Positions 29,185-43,200 of a stretch of DNA of 64,000 nucleotides are shown piece after piece (the first letter of the stretch is position 1; every line of letters begins with the position of its first letter). Position numbers and translations under genes: made by a program. This DNA comes from Heliopora coerulea (Eukaryota > Cnidaria > Anthozoa > Scleralcyonacea > Helioporidae): positions 805,937 to 869,936 of the forward strand of contig JASJOG010000149.1 of NCBI GenBank assembly GCA_030142905.1, read 5' to 3'. The notes below the pieces were generated by a model. The model saw nothing but the letters and a program-made list of their open reading frames with translations, made no database searches and was not told the origin of the DNA.

Positions 29185-31271
29185 GTGAGCATTTAGCAAC
29201 AGGGAAGTGTCATGGATGAAGATATCACTAAAAGTGACGAGAGCATGAGTCAAACGAAGTGAGCATTGTTGCAACTTGGGTAATCCATTGCACTTCCTTA
29301 ATTTTGATTTCAGGCTCAGAGTATACACGTTAGCTTGCAATCTTTTATTGACTTTGTAAATTGCCTTTTGTTTGTTTGTCCTAAGGAAAAGTACCAAAAT
29401 ACACTTTGATTTTTTACTTTCTTGTTCTTCTTTCACAACTCGTGCTGTATTTTGAAGTTAGCCTTCATAAAGCACCGATCAATTATCTTCACTTTCATAA
29501 TAGAGCAAGGACTGTGAAATTTCATATAAACACTGTTCACAAAATGTTTGAATTTTTTCGTCCACAAATCAGTCCTTGTACCATAGTGGGCACGTATTTT
29601 CAAGAAAGTTTAACCAACAGAAATTCAAAACAAGCTAAACGCATTTTATGATTGTTTTCATAGTAGGTTTAGCTATATTTGGAATTATTGTCACTAACTA
29701 CTATAGGACAATAACTGCTGCTTTTAGGATCACAAATTTCATTTGAATTTTAACAAATTTGAACAATCACACATGGTTATCAACTTCTTTCAGATGCTAG
29801 TTATTTTTCTAAAATGAAATGTTGGATTTTCCCTTCCAAATTGAAGTTTTGAACTATTTTGAAGTGTAATAACATGTTTCTTAAATTTCTGTCATTCAAC
29901 ACTAGATGGGCTTTTTATGACTTGTACTCGCACATGTGTGGTGAACGTAAACTAAACATTGTTTGAGGCGTTGAAAGTTGTCATAAAAAGTCATGCAGTG
30001 TTTGATGTGAGGTCATCCTACGAAATTCGACCGTATTGTTGTAGGACAATGACACGTGGTTCTTACTCGACCTTTATGGCTTAGAATGAACCCAACCGAT
30101 TGCTAACAGGATGAGACTTCGTGATGTTTTATCCATTGTGTTTCAATTGACTGGGATCACTAAAAATCACAAGCACTGATTTTTTGCTCGTGTCAAGTTA
30201 ATTGTAGTATAGTATTTGTCACACTTTGCAAAATAAAATGCCAGCATTAAATCATCCTGATTTTGCTTTTCGCATTTTTACATGTTACGACGATTCTTTT
30301 TTTTTCAGCTGTAAGAAAGTATATCCTATGGAAGCAGTTAGATCATGTTCTTGTCCCTTCACGGCTGTGTACAATTTTTACAGGTCTTGAAGGTTTGAGG
30401 TCTTGAGAAATGAAATTGTATATCATTTTTCAAGACGTTAAGTAAAGAATTAAGGTCTTGAAAATGAGTCAATTACATTCGTTTAGGAGTAGTCATTCTC
30501 TCAGAAACCATTTGCAGTGCTCCAGCGTTGAGCGAAGTTTGGTAAGTTGGTACATATCTTTATTTCCCCAGTTTCCGCCAGAGTCGTTCCTTGGACATCG
30601 AAACTCGGCAGTGGAGTAGGGGGTTTAAAAAAAAAGTAGTGCAAAAGTAATTTTGGATTTCTGTGGACAGCGATCATCTATACACGTTATTGGTCAAGAA
30701 CCAAATGATGCTACAAAACTTTAAGAGTTTATAATAATTTCAGTACAGCTGAGTGCACGTGGATGTTACCAGGGTTTGTTTTGTAACAAGGTAAGGCTTG
30801 GTTATATTAAAATGCAAAAACAGAAATGAAATAAGTTGAGCAGTCAAGTGAGTTTTCGCCAAGACGTGAGGCGGCGACTTGTTTGACAACTGTTGCTACT
30901 GAGCTAGCTGATTGGTATTTTTTACCGGTAGGGTATAGACACCCACAAGTTTTTCCCACGTACGTCTATAGCGAGAGGTTTGTTCACCCGGTAAATAATC
31001 AACTGAATCCCAGAGAGCCTTAGCAACAAGGAGGAAGGGATAGCTTTACATATTTCTGTTCATTCAATCTACAAGTTTCAGGACAGGTTGCGACTGTCTT
31101 TTTAAGTAGTGGTTAGTCAAAGTTCTACATGTGTTTTTGGAGGAATTTTAAGTTCTGGTGCAACTATATATCGTCTCTTAACTGACGCTTATGCTAAATT
31201 CCTTAGGTACCGACGTCAAAAGAGCAATGGAATAGAGCCTGGCAAATTCAGTTCAACGAGAAAGTATCGTA
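29185..31271. other. Intergenic between TBC1D10 and the Ig/FN3 receptor
   Basis: No gene, RNA or strong repeat recognised. It should contain the receptor promoter and 5'UTR; no core motif was assigned. Confidence 0.4.
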
Positions 31272-34200
31272 ATGTTTCAATTATATCTATTACTGTGCAT
31301 TTTAAATCTTCTAGTACCGTCGTTACAAATCCTTGGTGAGTTATTTGAAGTTTTAGAGTTCTTGTTTGTGTATTGTTACCTAAGTTAACCCCGCTTGCAT
31401 TTCAAGGGAATTAATTTCAAATCTTGCACTGTTCGTGTTTCATGCAAATCGTTGAAAGTCCTATTTCAATGCAGTACAATGATAGTGTCCAGTTTTAGAG
31501 TACATACAAACCTTTGGTGGTTCTGGCCTCATTGAGGTAGCTCGTATTAGTATTCGATTCAAAGTTCGTTGGGTATAATTATCGTGATTTAATTCAAATC
31601 GTAAGCTTTCCTGAATTACAGAGTTTTCCATTGAGCCCAAGAGTATTATAGTGCGTGAAGGAAGCCCAGCCATTTTGAATTGTCAGACTAAACAGTCAAA
31701 TAACGTGGTTATAACATGGAAAAAGGGCGCGAAATGGATTATTGACTACACGAATAAGTCGTATACATTGTTGAGGAATCACTCTCTGTACTTCCCGAGT
31801 GTTGGCAAAGATGATGAAGATACCTACATTTGTGGTGCTACAGTTACAGGCACAAGTCAGATAATCTACAGCAAATTTCCAGCATATATAACTCTGGCGT
31901 GTGAGTTCTCAGTGATATATGTTATGATTGTTTTATGAAATAAGGCCCAGTTCTAACGTCGAATTTTTCATGTGCCGAATCAAATGCAAATCAGTTTGAA
32001 CGAAGGATTTTGCTTATCATTAGATTCGACACATGAAAAGTTCGACGTTTGAACTGCACCTAACCAAGCTTTTCTTGCATCACTGATCAGCCGTGTCTTT
32101 GCAATCTGTGAGAAATTGAAGCCCAATTAGTCTAAGTGGATAGGATGTTTTTTTAATTTATAATGAAGAAAAATAAAACGATATTCCATGTTTATGTATT
32201 GTCATAAATATTCTCTTATAAAACAGTAAGCAAATTATGAAAAAAAAAAAAAAAAGCAGGAAAATTTCATCTCCACATTAGAAGTCTAAATAAACATCAA
32301 GTTGGCTACAGGACAGAGTTCACATATGAAGCAACTTATTTTATAAGTGTATGTTGATGTCGAAAACGACTTTCTACAAATGCAGTTGTGAATAGTATCA
32401 GCCAACTGGAATTTTATTGCTGCAGGGTATTTCAGTTGCGTTGAGTTTGTTGTACAAATTTTGATGCCAACATATCAAGGGTAACTTTTTATTTGTTTCT
32501 TGGTAGATATCAAATCAACCTTCATCCAACCTCCATCACCCACAACGGTTCGAGAGAATACCACAGTCATTTTGACATGTGTCAGTAGTCCAAGCCAACC
32601 CTTACCAAATGTGGAATGGGAAAAAAATGGGAGACGAATTGACAATCTAGATGTCATAGCACAGAACCATCTTCCAAACTTGAATGCCACTTCTGGAACA
32701 ATTCAACTGGAAAATGTTTCCTTAGCTGATGCAGGATATTATACATGTGTGGCTATTAATCCTCTCTTACCAAGTGAACCAAAGAGAAGTCCACAAGCAC
32801 TTTTACTAGTTCTTCGTAAGTACATAGAATTGTTGCATAGTTGTAGTTTCAGAGAACATTTGAAACAGATTTTCATCAATGATAAAGGTTTCAGGCATAA
32901 AACAATAAGCACAAAGTGAAATCTAATTGTCAGTCAGAGAGGAAATCTAAGTTTGCTTTATAACCACATGCATTAGGAATGGAGGTTGTGGATTTTTACT
33001 CATAAAAATAATGATTATACCATATTGGACATATGTACTGGGAAGTTAGTTTGGTTTAGCAGAGGAGCAGTTCTGAGGCATTCAGGTCAGAAATCTTGTG
33101 CAAGGTGAATTAACCCAGCAAGGGGTAAGGGTACACATCAATATTTAACCTTGACTGACACTAGGTGATTATCTTTGTCAGAGATATGAGCAGTTGCTAT
33201 TTATTTCAAAGTGATTATTTGCATCATTGACAATCCTAATTTACCATATTAGCATAACATACATTGGTGAGAGTCATCCTTTAGTATGTCTTGGGCTTCA
33301 ATAACCAACTGGTCTCTTGAATGGGAAGATAACTGGCAACCTTGAGCTTATTTTGCATGAAAAATATCCATTGTTAATTTTGTTTTTCTGTTAACAGCCA
33401 AAAATGACAAGCCTCGTATTGAAGTACATCCTGTAAATAGAATTTCTCCAATCAACAAGCCATTGCAAATGGACTGTGTCATTGTTGGAGTTCCTCCTCC
33501 AATCATTAACTGGATCCACAATGGCCAGAATGTAGCAAACAGTTCTGAAAGAATGGTGTTTCTAAATGGTTCTCTGTTCATAAAGTCCTTAGCACATAAT
33601 GATGGTGGACAATATTCTTGCAGTGGAACAAACAATAAAGGATCAATAGCAAGCTCTGATATTTTTCTTCATATTGCATGTAAGTACATTTAAGGTAGTC
33701 TTCTAGAAAATTATTGATCTTCATTCATTCATCTATTCATTCACTTATACAATATTTTGTTTGTGTAATTATTTATTGGCCTATCAACTGTATCTGTCTA
33801 TTACTGGTAATTTATTTAGCAATAGCCTCATTATATATGCATTGTACGCAACAATGCTATTAGCAAATGTACTAGGAATTTCGAAATGGTACAAATGTGA
33901 TATTATAGAATGTCTTTATAGGCCATTTTAATGGAGAAATGTCAAAGTAATGAAACTGAAGGAATAAATGACCTAGTATAACACATGGAAAGTTGTAACG
34001 GCATTAAAAGAAGAATGAAAGACTTAATTCAACCAGGACTGTGATTATTTGGGACAGGCTACCTCAGTATATATGCAGAACATCTTTTAAAATTGTGTTG
34101 CATGTAGCTTACATTTTCTAAATTTGATTTAATAAATTTATACAATTTTATTTTAGTATGATAGTTATGGTCAGGGGAGACCATAACTTCTCTAGGGAGA

Positions 34201-37200
34201 AGGGTTTTAATCAGTGCATTTATCAAAAGATTTTAAGGAGATATTCTCATCTTAGTTTATATTATTTTTCAATAGATATTGAATACAATTTCAAGAAAAA
34301 TCCAGGCAATAAGACAGTTGTTAATGGTAGCAAAGTAGAGATTGAATGTCAAGCACCATCACATTTTCCAAATCAGGTTAATTACAAGTGGTATAAAAAC
34401 TACCGGGTGATGAGCACAAGTGGTCAGAAGAGCATTTCATCCTCTGGCTCACTGGTTATTACTGAGGTACTTAAGTCTGATGAAGGTGTCTATGTTTGTG
34501 AGGCAACCAACAAATTTTCACTTGAAACCAGGACTTCCACTGCTGGATATCTCACAGTCAATGGTATGTTTACATATAGAGTAATTTTTAGTTCTCTACC
34601 ATATTTTACAGGCTTGCCATATAATCCACAGGGTGTCATTGGTATTGATATAGCTATCTAATGGCCAAGAAATACTAAGGCCTCACACTGGAAATTATTA
34701 GAATCTGAGCTGCTAAAAATTGGCCTTTCTGAGCCATTTTTAGAGCTTTTTCTTGTATCTATTGCATGGAGTAGATTTAGGAAATCAGTTGCTATGTTTG
34801 CCCCAAAAGGTCCCAGGGTTTTGGATACCACAATTGAGGCAAATATAATTGTTTTATCTGATTCCCATGACCAAACTGCCACTGCCTGAATATTCTTCAC
34901 TGAGCACAATTGAAGAGATGCAGCTACACAGACCAAAATGTATTTATTGATTCATTTAAATTTAACTTTAAGGTAAATCCATCATGTTAAGAAGATTTGA
35001 GTGAGATATAAGTGACATAGCTTTAAAAGTTAAATATTTCTAAAGATGTTCTGATTTGAACAATATTTTCAATTGTCTGGAGAAAAAACTCTCAATCTCA
35101 ATAGTAAAAAATGAAAAGGGAGGGAGAATAGCTGAAACTTTAGAAGAAAAGAAGGCCCATTGTCAGAGTGAAATGAGATGTGGTATGCAGCATAAACTAG
35201 GTGATGTTTTCATTGATAAAAATAAAAGTCATGCAATGCAAAAGTAAACTGAACTCTTTATACAGAAAACATACAGAGCTAGACTTTTGAGTCATGGTGT
35301 AATTCACTGTTTTCTGGTTTGTTAATAACTATAAAACTGCTAGAGTAATTACTTGCTTCACATTCTCTTTTTAGTTCCACCATATTTCCTTTCTACACCA
35401 TCTACTCAAACTGTTGTTCTCAATGACAAACTTCAGATGACATGCGTACCTCGTGGCTCTCCACCCCCGCGTGTTACGTGGTACCATGGTGATATGTTAC
35501 TAAGTAACTCCTCTGGTATGTATCTTGGTCTTGATGGCAGCCTGAGCGTGGCTGCAGTACAACCAAGTGATGCTGGAGTGTACAAATGTACTGCTGAAAA
35601 TGTTGCTGGAAGTGTGACTGCCGTGGCAAAAGTTGTTGTTCATGGTAAGTTTTTTTTACTGATATGACCCCCATTTCCGTGCTATTTGCGATTGTGAAGT
35701 TTCAAAAAAGAATGTTGCATGTATTTAACTTCACTTCGGGAGAGGAGAAAATCTTAAACAAAGTGCCCATTATTTAAATGTATATTTGAAACGAGAGAAG
35801 AATGAAATTTCAAAACGTCCTTGGTTTTCATTCCACAAAATGAAAGGTTCAAGTACAAAATTAATTCTAGAAACAAAAATTCAGAATTTGTGCGTACAGA
35901 GTAACTGTTTACAAAATGTGATTGATCTTAGTGCCTCCAGATGCGTGGATGATACCTAGGAATACGAGTGTGGCACTGGGACATAACGCTACCTTTAACT
36001 GTCAGTTTAATGGCATCCCACGACCACTTACACGTTGGTATTTCAGCCAAAACAGTGAAGGACCAGGATTGCTTGTAGGAAACTCATCTCGTTTCATTCA
36101 AAACAATGAACGGTTGCACGTTTCAAACGTCTCGGAGAAGGACCAAGGCTGGTTTATATGTGTTGGAAAGAATATTGCTGGGATGCAGAACTTCACGGCT
36201 TATTTAAACGTCCTTGGTAAGTTTTACACTGATACAGGCAGTTATAGATGGTTAATTCTTTGAATATTTGTTTGGATTTTAGAGGACTGCATATGTCAAC
36301 ATTTCTTGCTTTTCAAATATGAGTGTGAAATTGACAGCGTATTGTTTATTTGGTTATTCGTTTGTTTACCTTTTTCGTGTCGGGATTTCCTGCCATAGAA
36401 TGGCGTTATACTCAAGCTAGATGCTAATGCTTATGTTTAATTTTTTGAACTCTTGTTAGCTTGACAGTCAATCAAAAAGTTAATCAGTTTTTGTTTCCAG
36501 TTGTGAATCGTTAACTATCCACTGACGAAAGGTATTTTAGAGTGACGGTTCGACCACAGATGGGATCCTGGTTTCTCAACCAAATAGACAAATAAAGTGA
36601 CTGATACAACGCCACCATTGGTAGAAATACCCTTGGATTATATCGTTCATAGAATAGATGACGGCCAGATAGTAATACCGTCATCGTAATTGTATTATCT
36701 GTCTGGGCTGATGACTGTTTAACAAAGCTGTTGGTTGAAATAATTCAAGTCTATAAAGTAAATGGTTTGAATCGGGGAGAATCAGTACGTGTGGAAGGTA
36801 GGCTATCTAAGATAGTGTCATCTTAAGAAAGACTGTTAGTGACTGACTTTTCGACGGCCGTTGGGGCGGTCATCTTTAGAGAATGTTCGTCTTCTTTCGA
36901 TTCTGAAGATGACCGCCTCTAAGACCGTGGAAACTAGAGTCACTGACAGTCTTTCTCCAGATTACACTAACATGGATGATATACCTTCACTTACACCTAC
37001 TAATCCAAGTCTATGTTCTTCAACACGGTTCTATGGAAGTTTTTCCGGAAGGTATTGAACTTTCAGGACGGCAGAACCTCATTTTGTCACACGACATGCA
37101 TAAGGCTGTTTGCTATGGAAAAACTTTACTTTAACAGCTCTGACTATAACTAGTTTGGCTAATGATTGTTTAAAAATCCTCTACTTGGCGACCAAGAGAA

Positions 37201-40200
37201 GTAGCGTTGTCCCTCCGCCACATGTCACCACTTGAGGGAGAACAGTCCTCGAGAGACGAATATATCAATTACCCTTACTTTTATTGCGTTTGCAGTTCCA
37301 GCTGTCTTGGTTGTACACCCGCGGAACACTACTGTTAATCAAAGTGATGTGGCCGTCTTGATGTGCAGTGGTTATGGTAACCCACAACCAACAATGTCTT
37401 GGTTAAAGAACGGTAATTTGTTGGCTCCTAACGACAAAACAACATTGAACGGAAGTATTTTATTGGTAAAGAATGTCGTGAGAAATGACTCTGGTGTTTA
37501 TTCGTGTAATATCGGGAACAAACTGGGAGATCAGACGTCTTCAGCCTACTTGACAGTGCAAGGTAAGTGTCTGTATTGTTTGAGGAGAAAGTAATCAATG
37601 CCATCTAGCAATTTAGAAAGTAGTATGAAAATCAACGCTAGTTACAGCTGTTATCATTTTGCGGAACCACCTTAGTAACCACCTAACTGAGTTCATGTGG
37701 CTCACTCTTTGGAGTATCACGCTCATCATCTGACAGTCTACTCCTCCATGTCAGTGAATCAAGTGTCTCACCAGTCACTATATGCAAGGTTACCGATTCC
37801 TGGTTGGAATTTTTACTTCACGTTTTTCTGGCAGTAGCGACCCACACCAGCTACCGTCTCTATAAAACAATGCAAAAAACTCACACAATCACGAAATGAC
37901 AACCAAGATCAATGAATACCGTTGAGATTGAAGTTAAGCTACTCTCAAACATCGCAACATTTTTCTTGAGCCTTCAACTTTTTAAAAAATTAAACCTAAT
38001 GCATAGATAACTTTATATCTAAAATATACGACTACAAACATAATTGCTAATTGCAAACAAACTATTACGCGTGGTTATGTTTGCATACTTTAAGAACTCA
38101 TAACGATTTGGGACATGACTTACTTGTACGTTAAAGTGAAATTTTTTCGTAATTACATGCAACAAATTTCCTAGACGCCTGTTAACACTATCACGAGTAA
38201 TGACCTGTACTTGACTGTTTTACTCCGGCACACGCCAGACGATCTTCATCGCGAAGGGAGACCTCCAGTCGAGAAAGTCGTAATCCTCCAACTTACTTTA
38301 ATCTCCGTTTGGTATTGTGCGTTTTCTGATGAAGACATATTGTTTTTAGTGAACTTTATTTTTACATTGTAACTCTGTTCGCCTTCCTTGTCGTGTTTTA
38401 GTCTCCCCAACCATTCATTCTGTCCTTGGTCCACCCCGTGTCCAATGGAGAAACAATGTTTCATTGCTGTGCAAATTTGAAGGAGTGCCAAAACCTTCAA
38501 TTCATTGGCTGAAGGACGGTATATCAGTCGCACACACGGAACGGATCTTCAGTGAAATGAACGTCTTATTCATAAAGTGGGCAAGACTGAACGATACCGG
38601 CAACTATACCTGTCGAGCTTCCAACGTAGTTGGATCAGCCGCGATGGTGAAACCACTCATTGTTGAAGGTAGATTAATTTTTCAAATTACCCTACTCTAA
38701 TACTTGTTACAAAAATAAAAAAAAAAGGAAAAAAAACTATTTCACAGAGTTCTAGTTGTTGCCCAAAAATTTGTTAATTCGAGCAAATCTTGGAATAGGA
38801 ATGAACTGTGTGAGGTCCGACATCCATTAACCGACAGTGACTGAACTGTTGTTGAATCAAAGATTCTCAATTTTTACTTTGGAACTAAAACGTTCAAACA
38901 TCTGTGACAGTTCACAATAAACTATTGCTTGCTCATTTATTTATAATAATCAGCTAGAATTCAAATTGGATCAAGTTGTGTTGCAAATTAGTGCACTGGA
39001 ATGGAATAAGAACACATCCATTGCATGTGCCTGAGATAAATTATGGGACTGCACAATTCTCAGTGTACTCGACGGAAAAAGTATGTTAGGATGTTTCTTG
39101 TTGCGTACTCGAAGAAAAATGCTTCACGTCATTAACGAAGTGAAGAATTCCGAATTTTGGTTTTTCATTTATGACTTTTGGTTTTTGTGCCTTAGTTCCT
39201 CCAAGTCGACCTGTGAACCTACAATTTGGCAACGTCTCGTCAACGTCAATAGAAGTCCAGTGGAAGTCAAGTTTCGATGGTTTTAGTCCCATTGTTTCGT
39301 TCAAGTTGGAAATCAGGACGAATTCAGGGTTATGGCAAAATGTTTCAGACTCTATTATTTTCGAGAAGTTTACAGTCAAGCATTTGCGACCATACACTTG
39401 GTATTATGCTAGAGTGTTTGCTAAGAATGGGGTTGGCTGGAGTGAAGCAAGTGAAAGCAACACCGTTCGCACTGAAGAGGACTGTAAGTGCCATTGTTCG
39501 TATAAAGTAATGTATGATAATACCGCTCTACCGCCTGCTCCTGACTTGGCCTTGTAGCTCAGATGGTAGAGCGTGAGACTAAGTAAGCTGAAGGTCGCGG
39601 TTTCGAATCCAAGCCGTTGTCAAGTAGAGCTTTCTCTCTTCCGATATGGGTTCGTTCACTTGAAATGGCACAAATATATACCCATGTTTTGTTAGGAGTG
39701 TTCAAAGACAAAAAATTTGTCTAAAACAAGTGCTTTACGGATTTTTGTTTGAAAACTTTCATCCAAACATTTGGAATGTTGGTCGGCTTTTGAAAAGCTA
39801 AAAAACAAACAAACAAAAAGTCTCGCCAAACGTTTCATGTCTTCTCGAGTATTTTCTACGGTCGCACAACATTCCACGTGCTTTAGGTCACGGCGTCCAA
39901 CCAGAAAACAATTTGGTGTTTCTTGGCGACCAAAAGTGAAAATCTTGGGGAGTATTAGGTATATATACTTCAAATGAGGGTTAAATTACATGCTGAGGTT
40001 TACACGCCGTCAGAAAAAGAACGAGGCCCATACTTGAAAACTTTTGGCAAACTTATATCTATGTTAAAATCGTATCACTAATCATGTCTGGCTATCACCT
40101 CATTCTAGCCTATTTATCGATATTAGATTTCTTGGGGATATTTCAACAGTATCTGTTCAGAAATTCGGTTGTCAAGTGTCTGTTTAGAAATTATAATTCC

Positions 40201-43200
40201 GTTTCAAAATTTGTTCCCTATTGTTACTAACTTCGGAGTTCGTAACGATAAGCTTTCTTTGTTATCCCTATTTGTGACAGTTTAAGTTGTTTATCGCCTC
40301 CATTTTGACTTCAATAATACTTTTACCTCGACAAGCTGTGTTTACTATGAAAGAACCACGTAATTACCTTTGAATAAAGATGTATAAACTTATGGGAAAT
40401 GTCACCTGCTTTTTTTAGCCCCCTCCATCCCTGTTAACGTTACATGCCTGGTCCACAATGCCACCGCTATTGGTCTAATATGGAGTGAACCATCTAAACC
40501 TAATGGAGTCCTTCAGATATACAGAGTTCAGTACAAGGAAGAACGTGTTCTCACTGTGAGACCAATCATAATGTCTTCAGAGACCTACTGTATTATCACC
40601 GCTCTTCAGACGTATACCATTTACGAATTTCGAGTACAAGCTGCTACTGGTGTTAAATCTTTGTTGTGGGGAAATTACACATCGTATGTGAGCTGTAGAT
40701 CGGGAGAGGCTGGTAGGATTGACTGTATTTAATATTTTAAAGTCATTTTCTGTATCAACTTGATTTCAATACCCATCCTCGATTTCGATCGTCTTTTCGA
40801 AGTATACCAATTCCATGTTGAGAGTGATCTCGCTGTATGTGGAATGGAGAAAACATAAAATAGATAGGCAATCACTCATTTAAATTTGAAAACTGCCTAT
40901 TCACAGTCGATAAAAAATTTGTGAAACCTGTTTTGTTTGTTTGTTTGTTTTGTCTCAGTAGGTGTGATGAACTAAAAACGAAACAATCTCAGAGAAGACG
41001 ATATACAGTGGTAGTTACTTCATGAAGCGTCACTATGTAATTAACGTATTCTTTTTTTTAGCACCTGCAACAGCTCCTCAGAACTTTTCTCTAATTGCTA
41101 CTGCATCGAACTCAATTTTGGCCAGATGGCAGGTAAATATTATTCAAATGCCTGCAGTATAGAGAGTACCTGTCTATTGTGCACTGTAAAATGTAAACAA
41201 ACCTTCACCAGGATCAAGAACTTCTGCTGGTTAGATTTTCTGAACCCTGACGTGATTATACTTTGAGGGGCGCCCTGTCCAGAGGTGTAGATTTTATTAA
41301 AAGATCATTAATCAATTTGGTATTTTAGTTTAATGTTTAATTGTCTTTTGAAAATTCGAATGTCACTATTCTGCACAACAACCATCCATTATTTCTGTGT
41401 AGGTAATCCCTGTAGGTTTGGCGAATGGCATCGTTAGAAAGTATTGTATACGTTATAAAAGAATTTCTGAGAAAGGTTATAAGAAGATAGACATTGAAGG
41501 AAATGAAACAGTACAATACCACCTCTATGGATTGTATCCTTGGACTGAGTATGTGCTTCAAGTATCCGCTGTAACAGTAGATCGTGGACCTTGGAGCAAA
41601 GAAAGAAGGTCGAGGACAATGGAGAGTGGTAAGTTGGAACACAGGTCTTTACCAGTCGGAAAATGAAAAATTCCGCAAACAAAAAAAATAGAAGGTAAAA
41701 GTGACAAAAAGGTAGTCTCGGTAAAGGTCTTAATCTTGATACAAATCAAACGCAGTTAGTGTAATGGAATTATTTCTGTATATATAGCATAGTGCAAATT
41801 GAGGTTGGGGTTTCAATAGCGTAATTCTCGAAAGTCAAAAGTCGCTTTAATTACAACTTTTTTTCTACATTTCAGCAGTGCACCATCATTAAAAACTGTC
41901 GTCTACCGTGATAAACTGCTCACTCGGTATTTTACTTTTATACTGTCGTAAAATATACCGTCATACGTCCGTTGATGACTTTATTCTTTCCTTGTCTGAA
42001 GAACCGTCAGGACCACCGACCAATATCTTTATCAAAGAAAATACATCTCACAGTTTGTCGGTAAGCTGGAATCCACCATCAGTGGATGAGCGAAATGGTT
42101 TGGTCGTTGGCTACACCATATTGTACGGAGAAGATCATCCTCAAGTACAGACTATGAATGTCACAACGAATGGAACATCATTTCAATTATCCGGCTTGTT
42201 AACATTCACCAGTTACGTTATCCAAATAAGAGCCTTCACCTCAGCCGGATATGGACCTTTTAGTGATCGCACCATTGCAAGAACGGCGGAGAGCTGTAAG
42301 TAAATATAAAATCGGGTTTTTTTTTGGGTTTTTTTAACGAAAATTTCAAGGTAAAAACGTACACCAGTAATGGTCATAAAGCACTATTTTTAATTCATTG
42401 TCGGTCTTGCGTTTTTTTAAGTTTATTTTTATCCGATTTGGCAGACCCAGGTCCCGTTGGAAATATAACAAAGAACATAACCAGTGGTTTCATATTGCTA
42501 ACATGGATGTCGCCCGATACACCGAATGGCATTATTACGGCATACACTGTACAGTACAACATTACTGTGGCGGTGACTACCAATGTTCCTGGAACCAACT
42601 TGACCATTTCAAATGTAACAAACCAGAAAGAAAGTATTATCACTCGTGTTACAAGTGTTATCCTTAATGGTATTACTGGAAACGTGACGTATTCCGTTTG
42701 TGTAGCGGCAAGAACTAGAGTTGGCTATGGACCGTGTTCAAATACAGTTACTTTCACCACAAGTAAGTTGATAGATTCCATTAACAACAGCGTGGGACAA
42801 AACCTTCGTCCGGTTGTCTTATGACGAAGAACTTTGGCTTTTGGGTGGGTGTAAGTAGAAGATCGGCTATCTGGTGGATGAGTGAATGTCAATTTTAATT
42901 TCCACTCATTAATTTCATTAAATTGCAGCCATTAATTAATTTCCAGTAATTTTCAGTTGCTATTTTAGAGCTGGAGTAAGGCACGAGTAAAGGACTGAGT
43001 AGAAAGACCACTTGAATTGAAATTGAAACCGGTGGTGGTTATTGGGTGATTCTAAAACATCCAATTTGTCTCAGAACGACCGATATGAAGTGCAGTAGAT
43101 GGAACTACAAAACCGAATGAGGAAGTTAGTGGTCACTGAATTAATTCTCGGGGCTCAATTATTAAATGCACCAGGGACAACCTCCTTAAAAGAATAGTTT

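Noticed and set aside
39546..39617. Functional tRNA gene
   Set aside because: A and B boxes are present but the anticodon stem and part of the acceptor stem do not pair; a SINE or pseudogene is more likely.
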